This document shows, one piece after another, positions 58,545 through 64,000 of a stretch of DNA of 64,000 nt (its first letter is position 1; every line of letters starts with the position of its first letter). Made by a program: the position numbers and the translations under genes. The notes under the pieces were generated by a model. That model made no database searches, had not been told where the DNA came from, and saw only the letters and a list, made by a program, of their open reading frames with translations. Source of the stretch: Sordaria brevicollis (taxonomy: Eukaryota > Ascomycota > Sordariomycetes > Sordariales > Sordariaceae); the NCBI GenBank assembly GCA_033439795.1, contig JAUTDP010000003.1, positions 310,001 to 374,000 on the forward strand, given 5' to 3'.

Positions 58545-61500
58545 TTAAGCAACGACACCACCCCCTCCCCCACCCCCACCCTCAAGCCCAACCCTCTCAC
58601 ACTCCAAAACCAACGGCCCGCCCGCCGGTCCGCTCGCATCTAGACTCAAAGTAACCCGCGCTCGATCGCTGATAACTTGCACCACCTCTCCCAAGTTTCT
58701 GTTGTCTGTTTCGCAGTGTCCGTGTCCATGTCCTGCACTTCCTCCACCAGCACTCCCCCCTTCAACAGGTGTGTTATGCCCATTCCCATTAGCCGTAGAA
58801 GACTTAACCCCCTTAATCTCCACCGTCGGGTAGGGCAAAAACCCCTCTCTTAGTGGAATCAGCAGCAAAGGAATATCTGCCTCTGTTTGCGCAGTACTTT
58901 GCTCATTTTCTGCAGAAGAGGGAGATGTGGCGGGGATAACAAAGTGCCCCTTTCTTCGGCCACCGACTAGCCAAGTATCGGGTGGCGCGTTGATTTCGTA
59001 TGAAAACTCTAGGTCTTCGGAGCGTTGAGGGGAAGGGGGGTAGGAGGTGTCCCAGGTGCGAGTCCATTTGAGGCGGAGGGTGGCGGGGAGGAGTTGGTTG
59101 ATTATGTGTGTTGGGTGGCCTTCTTCATATGAAACAGAGGGGGAAGAGGTGGAAGGGGGAAGAGAGGAGGTGGAGGTGACAGGATAGGGAGGACGTTGGA
59201 AGACGATATCGGTTGTGTGGACGATGGTGATAGATGGTATATCGACGGGGATTAGGATGGTGCTTATTAGACTTGAGGAGGTCGTCTCGTCGTCGGGGAC
59301 GGATAGGTGCAAGACCGGGTTGGTGACGAGCCAGGATTGCAAAAAGGAAGCTAGCTGAGCGGCGATTTGCTTGCTATCTTCACCCTTGAGGGAGGAAGAA
59401 GAGGTGGGACCGATGCCAGGGAATTGGGTAGCCCAGTTTATGTCTGAGAGAAAGGCTGTGGACAACTCGCCGAGAAGTGTGCATTTCTCTAGCTCGTAAG
59501 CTGTTAACCTCTTTTGACTCCAGGCGAGGACTTTGTAGACAATCAGCTTTGAGTATTCCCTCAGCGGAGTGTCCGCCAGGTCCTTGGTGAGGGTCTTGTC
59601 AAGCAAATCCTCAATCTCATCCTGCAAGACGCTGTACCACAGCTTCAAGTAAAGCGTCTTTTTCGTGGCTGGGCCGATTGTGACACCAGGTTTCTTGGTG
59701 ATTTTGTACAGCAGACTGGCGGGCTGCTTGGGGAAGATGGCCACCGGATCGGACGGTGGGATACCATAGTGCGACTCAAACAGGTCTGAAGCAATAAGCT
59801 CGCTTTTGTATAATCTCAATGGAGAAGGGCTGGCGGTGGAGACGGTAAACCGCGAAAACAAGGCTTTGTGCTTGAATACGTCTTGGACATTGACGCCCAG
59901 GGCGAGAGCGATGGATACCGAAGAGGTCTTGAAGAAGGTGAATGTGCCCTTTTCGGTTGAGTAGGTGACTTCGACTTTGACGGCGACGTGCAGAACGTCT
60001 TGTTCCATCTTAAAGGGGAAGCGGATCTTGACGGAGCTCTGTTTCGCGATGGAACCAAAAGTAAAGGTGCCGCCCTCGGCTTTCTTTGGCTTCCCACCGG
60101 CTGCCGACTCGTCCGGAATCACGGCATCCCCCATTAGGAGCCGCAAGCCGCCCGTTGCCGACTTGATTTTCACTTCGGCGCTCGTGATGTCGTTCCATCC
60201 AGTCATGACCTCGACTTCTAACATGTTGTTGGAGTCTAGCCGGATATCCTTGCTGCTGGAGAGACGAACGTCTAGGGAGCTCGTGCGCTGGTAGAGCGTT
60301 ACGACTGGGTTTTGCAAGACAGGGAACGGTTTGTCCACCACCTGTCCCAGCTCACGCTCAAAGTGAAGTAACACATTGCTGCTCTTGATTCGGATCTGAT
60401 CAACCTCGTAGTTGCCCGGCATCAACATGTTGCTTTGTAGTTGGACCTTGTTCCGACCCGGCTTGATTGTGACGGGCCCCTTGTTGGCCTGCACCCAGAT
60501 CTCCTTGTTTCCGCCGAACCCAGGACTAGAAATACGAAGACTAACAGACTCGGCGTCAAACTCGTCAACGAGAAGACTCCTCAGCTTCAGCGTGAGCGAG
60601 AAACTATCTTGGTCATCATCGTAGGTCGGCGGTCCGTCAAGCTCAATTTCGCCAAAGAAACTGGTCAACGGTATCTTGACCTCCTTCTCTAGCGTTGTCG
60701 AGACTGTCAACATATCGGCCAGGAATCCGGATATCGCTGATTTCTCAGGGTACTGTGTTGCTGAGCCGTTACCAATACGGATCATCGACTTTTGCTGTAA
60801 CCTGTCTCGCTCAGCGGCAGCTGCCTTTGTCAGGAGCTGACGAAGCGCCTTGGTCACATAGTCTTCTTGTCTGCCGAGTTCCTTCAGACACTTGGCGTAC
60901 ATAACGAGCATCGACAGCTCGAGTAGACTCCATGAACACCCGCCGAAGAACGGAATGGTGTGATAGAAGTAATACTCGGCCTCCTTGTACTCAGCCAAAT
61001 GGAACTTGAGAACCGCAAGGTCAGCCTTGGTGGCCTGGACGGAATGATCATACTTGGCAACAGAGTAGTGACGCATCGCCTTATCGGTTAACGTCTCGTA
61101 CAGCCGGTAGAAGTCATCCTTGTTGTCCAATGCAGTGCGCAGCAACTCATTTCCAACACCAGATACTGATGCCTGAAGGGAGACGTCCTCTGACGGTTTT
61201 ACCTCTGACGACGGCTCGTCATCGAGACTGATCTCTTGCATGTCGGAAACGCTGCTCTCCACAATGGGTACCGCGGCCCAACCGTTAGTCCAGCCGCGTC
61301 GTTTACCACACTCTTCAAGCACGTTTCGTGACAATGTGTACAGCTCAGCTCTTCTCGCAGCCAGTTCTTCGAGTCCCGTCTTAAGGAACTGGGCCATGCC
61401 ATACTCCTCCGCCACGCTATCCTTACGGCCAGGTCCTGGAAAGGATGTAGGGCTGGGCGGAGGGCGTTGTATAGACTGTCGCAAAGGGATGGACGATGTT

Positions 61501-63460
61501 CTTGCGGGATGCATCATGGTCTTTGGTTCCGGGATCGCAGACTTTTGCTCGCTGTCAGCAGAGGTAGCCAGCATGGGGGCAGGAATCTGCAGAGACTTGG
61601 TGGAAGTCTGAGCAAGGATTTGCTGCGCGACGGAAAAGGCAAATGAGGCAACGATGTTGTCAATAACCTCGGCCAACACTGGGTCAATCTTTTGAAAGTC
61701 ATCACCAGCTCCCACGCCTCCCTTCCCCAGCCCCAAAGCGGCCAAGATGTCCTTACGGATGAGCATAGAGACCGCAGGAACAAACTCCAAAGTCCTCCTG
61801 CAGATTTCCGCAAGCTGTGAGAGGTTCTCAGACTCATCTGACGCCTGTTTTGGCGGTGGCGCCCTGGGTGCGACGCCTCGAGGAGCCATGTCTTGTTGTT
61901 CCTTGAGTTTAGCGAGGAGTTCTTCTCTGGTTGACCAGGCATTGCCAAGCCGCAGAAGGAGGGCAACCTGACGGGAGAAGATGTAGCATCGGAAGTCGAA
62001 GAGCGAGATGTTGTTGGCGAGAATCAGTTCGCGATATGGTTTCTTCGTCGAGCTGATGGGTATAGCGCCGAATGGGTCGTTATTCTTTACCCGTTTGCCA
62101 GCCTGAAGATCAACAGTCTCTTCGTCTTCAAACTCCATGTTACCCGAAAAGATCTGGCTCGCCGCTTGCTCAGCAAGAATCTTGAGTTCTTCGGTATAGT
62201 CGAGAAGAGCTCCACCATGTGCCTCAGCCGAGCCGGAGATGGCTTGCTCCTTGATGATAGCATCCAGCCCGATGCTAAGCTCATCGTACCCAACCAAGGC
62301 ATCCTCCACAAGACCGACACTTTCGAAACCTCTAGCCAGCCCTTCCTTCAAGATAAAGAAGGTGCAGAAATTCCAGCCAGGCAAGCCCCTTTGAGCATCT
62401 TTGTCCTTTATGTCCTCCTCGTATTGGGTAACGCGGGTGTCGAAACTCGATAGGATGAGCTCCTTGATCTTTCCAATCAAGTCCTGCCAAGCATTTTCGC
62501 TATCCTGCTCCGTCTCGTGGTAGCCAGTGGGCACGGCGGGGACAACTCGAGGAAGGAGGTCGTATGGGACGTCATTGATGCCAATGCGGATCTGTCTCAC
62601 GCGGTCAACGGCGCCCTTGCCCGTACCGTTAAAGTCGTTGCGCAGCTTCTCCAACAGAGTGCTAGATCCCGTCCTCCACTTGAGCGCTGATGTCTTTTCG
62701 GAACTCGAGTCGGTAGCTTTGCTCCCGCTTGATCGTGGCTGTGTGGCAGCGACGGTGTTGGGTATAACGACATGGACGATTAACCATTCGTAGGCGTCGT
62801 GGTTTTCGGCATTGGTTGCTGCTTTCCCCGGAGTTGACGATGGGGTATTTGCCTTGATCCATTCGCGGATCTCGCTCCTTGTTGTGGACTTGTATGCATC
62901 GTTGTCGTCGCACCTGACAAAGAGGATCTTGAGGTAAGGGGTTCGTCGTAGACCGGGGATCTGATGCCGTCGTTCTTTGGCAACTACGGGTCCAGAATGA
63001 CGGACTGCGCCTAGGGGTCCAGGGTTGTCACTCGTGCTTCCACGGCCAGCACCACCACCAACGGGCGCCGTGGAGAAGCCATCGTCACGGCTAGCAGAGC
63101 TATCTCCATGGCCATGGCCTGGAGCTTTGCTGTCGGGAGTTGGTGAGAGAACCGAGGATCGATCGACGGTACCGGCTTGGTCGGCGGGAACGAGTTCGAC
63201 GTGGAGGGTGTTGATGGAGCGCACGGGGCCGGCGTGAGACTGCCAATGGAGGTCGCGGAGGGGCAGTCGAGGGATCAGGCCCGGCGACAGAAGCTTGTAG
63301 ACATCGTGGGGATCGAAGTACTCGACTGTGTGCAGCAATTATGCAAGTCAGCAGTGCTTCTTTTTAGTGTACACAAATGTGCCTTGAACAGGAAGACAGC
63401 AAGGTATCATAAAGGGAGCTCCTCACCTGTGACCTTGGAGGAAGAGAATGGCTGTTCCAT
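58545..63460 (-). CDS. trs130: TRAPP II complex subunit Trs130 (TRAPPC10)
   Basis: Two exons, 63460-63427 and 63325-58545, separated by a 101-bp intron (GTGAGG donor, CACAG acceptor); 1604 residues. Trs130 is a TRAPP II-specific subunit; the complex activates the Rab GTPases Ypt31/32 (Rab11) at the late Golgi. The N-terminal part starts VEYFDPHDVYKLLSPGLIPRLPLRDLHW, the usual Trs130/TRAPPC10 opening, and continues with RTPYLKILFVRCDDNDAYK. The middle is helical (about 270-870) and the C-terminal third is beta-rich, consistent with the Ig-like appendage regions of TRAPPC10. Disordered inserts lie near 60-110 and 620-660. The C-terminus ends in a Gly run. The first exon encodes only 11 codons, so it may be missed by prediction. 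Length is at the upper end for fungi. Confidence 0.92.
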
Positions 63461-63995
63461 ACTGGACAGCTCCGTCGAGGGGCTAGATCTATGGCATGAC
63501 ACTCGGGTGTTGTCTCTGGGGGGTATCAAACTTTGCGCTTGATTTGGGCTGTCGCAAAGATGTCTTTGGGAATAGTTGTTTGGTTGAAGTTACCATACAA
63601 GACGTGTAATGGAAGCTGTCCCCGTATCGGTGTGACGGCCGGCAGCGGGTACCGATTAAGCTCCAGGTACCTTGTCGGCCAGACCTACCCGAGAATGCCC
63701 CACTCTTTGATCCAAACTCCCAATACAGTTTAGTCCCAAGTTACGCCTTATGCTGCTTTTCTTAGCGCACTTATACAAACCCCAAATGAACCAATCAAAG
63801 AATGCGATTCCTTGGGTGGCGGCTTGTGGGGCGTGTTTTCTATAATCCTCAGTTTCTCAAAGTGAGGACCCTGAGGACTTCTGAATATCTCTCCAGTACC
63901 TAGCTATATAACCCTTGGTGCCTCATAGACCAAGACATTCGGTTGTTTTTTGGTTCCCTTTCAGCTCCAGGCCCTTTCTCTACCACAAAATCACC
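63461..63995. other. Divergent promoter region at the right edge
   Basis: Upstream of TRS130 (-) and of a probable plus-strand gene that begins in the last five bases. A TATATAA motif at 63905-63911, about 85 bp before that start, and the pyrimidine-rich leader support a promoter directed to the right. Confidence 0.5.
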
Positions 63996-64000
63996 ATGTC
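63996..64000 (+). CDS. Probable start of a gene cut off by the window edge
   Basis: CACCATGTC at 63992-64000 matches the Neurospora start consensus CAMMATGNC exactly, lies after a pyrimidine-rich leader, and is about 85 bp past a TATATAA element. Only two codons are visible, so no product can be named. Confidence 0.4.

Noticed and set aside
1..64000. Mobile elements, RIP-mutated repeats, CRISPR arrays, rRNA or tRNA genes
   Set aside because: I found no transposase or reverse transcriptase fragments, no long AT-rich TpA-laden repeats, no spaced direct repeats, and no cloverleaf with a proper GTTCGANNC arm by eye. A scanner could still find a tRNA I missed.

Overview
The window looks like nuclear chromosomal DNA from a filamentous ascomycete of the Sordariomycetes, most likely Neurospora or a close Sordariaceae relative. 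The reasons are short introns (about 50-125 bp) with GTAAGT/GTATGT donors, CTAAC/CTGAC branch sites and CAG/TAG acceptors; start contexts close to the Neurospora consensus CAMMATGNC; strong C-ending codon preference in the highly expressed desaturase gene; long 5' leaders; and a gene set typical of this group (FIG1, DFG5/DCW1, DASH SPC34, NatB, COX23). From memory, the Neurospora crassa FIG1 homologue is NCU02219 and a delta-12 desaturase is NCU02209, which would fit one contiguous locus. This is recall, not a search. I see no mobile element, rRNA, tRNA, CRISPR array or secondary-metabolite cluster.

Layout, left to right: about 4.5 kb without a convincing gene; delta-12 fatty-acid desaturase (4507-5949 +); a three-exon secreted CyanoVirin-N-homology (CVNH) protein (8292-9241 -); a TBC Rab-GAP-like protein of the TBC1D12/14 type (13808-16042 +); a fringe/GT31-like type II membrane glycosyltransferase (17995-19926 -); a Zn2Cys6 transcription factor with a His/Gly-rich N-terminus (22134-25874 -); a large Lys-rich nuclear-type protein of unknown function (26664-29378 -); the NatB auxiliary subunit NAA25/Mdm20 in six exons (30341-33645 -); COX23 in three exons (34388-34830 -); a GPI-anchored GH76 DFG5/DCW1 protein in four exons (37280-38939 +); FIG1 in four exons (40461-41451 -); a DsbA/FrnE-like oxidoreductase in two exons (44155-44903 +); DASH subunit SPC34 in two exons (45105-45959 -); an Arg/Ser/Asp-rich orphan (48789-49850 +); TAF12 (51430-54204 +); RPN3 (55351-57223 +); and the TRAPP II subunit TRS130/TRAPPC10 (58545-63460 -). 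A start codon in consensus context lies in the last five bases and probably opens a gene cut by the window edge.

The genes are mostly housekeeping: lipid desaturation, membrane traffic, cell wall, N-terminal acetylation, mitochondrial copper delivery, kinetochore, basal transcription and proteasome. They do not form an evident pathway or operon-like unit. Exon structures were rebuilt by hand from splice signals and reading-frame continuity.

The points most worth a second look are: the CVNH protein, whose domain appears only when two introns are removed and which carries low-complexity inserts in its lectin-like fold; the TBC domain, which lacks both the arginine and glutamine fingers; a four-codon upstream ORF whose stop overlaps the TBC start; the His/Gly-rich arm on the Zn2Cys6 factor; an intron that splits the CxxC active site of the DsbA-like gene; and a 29-G tract just downstream of TAF12.
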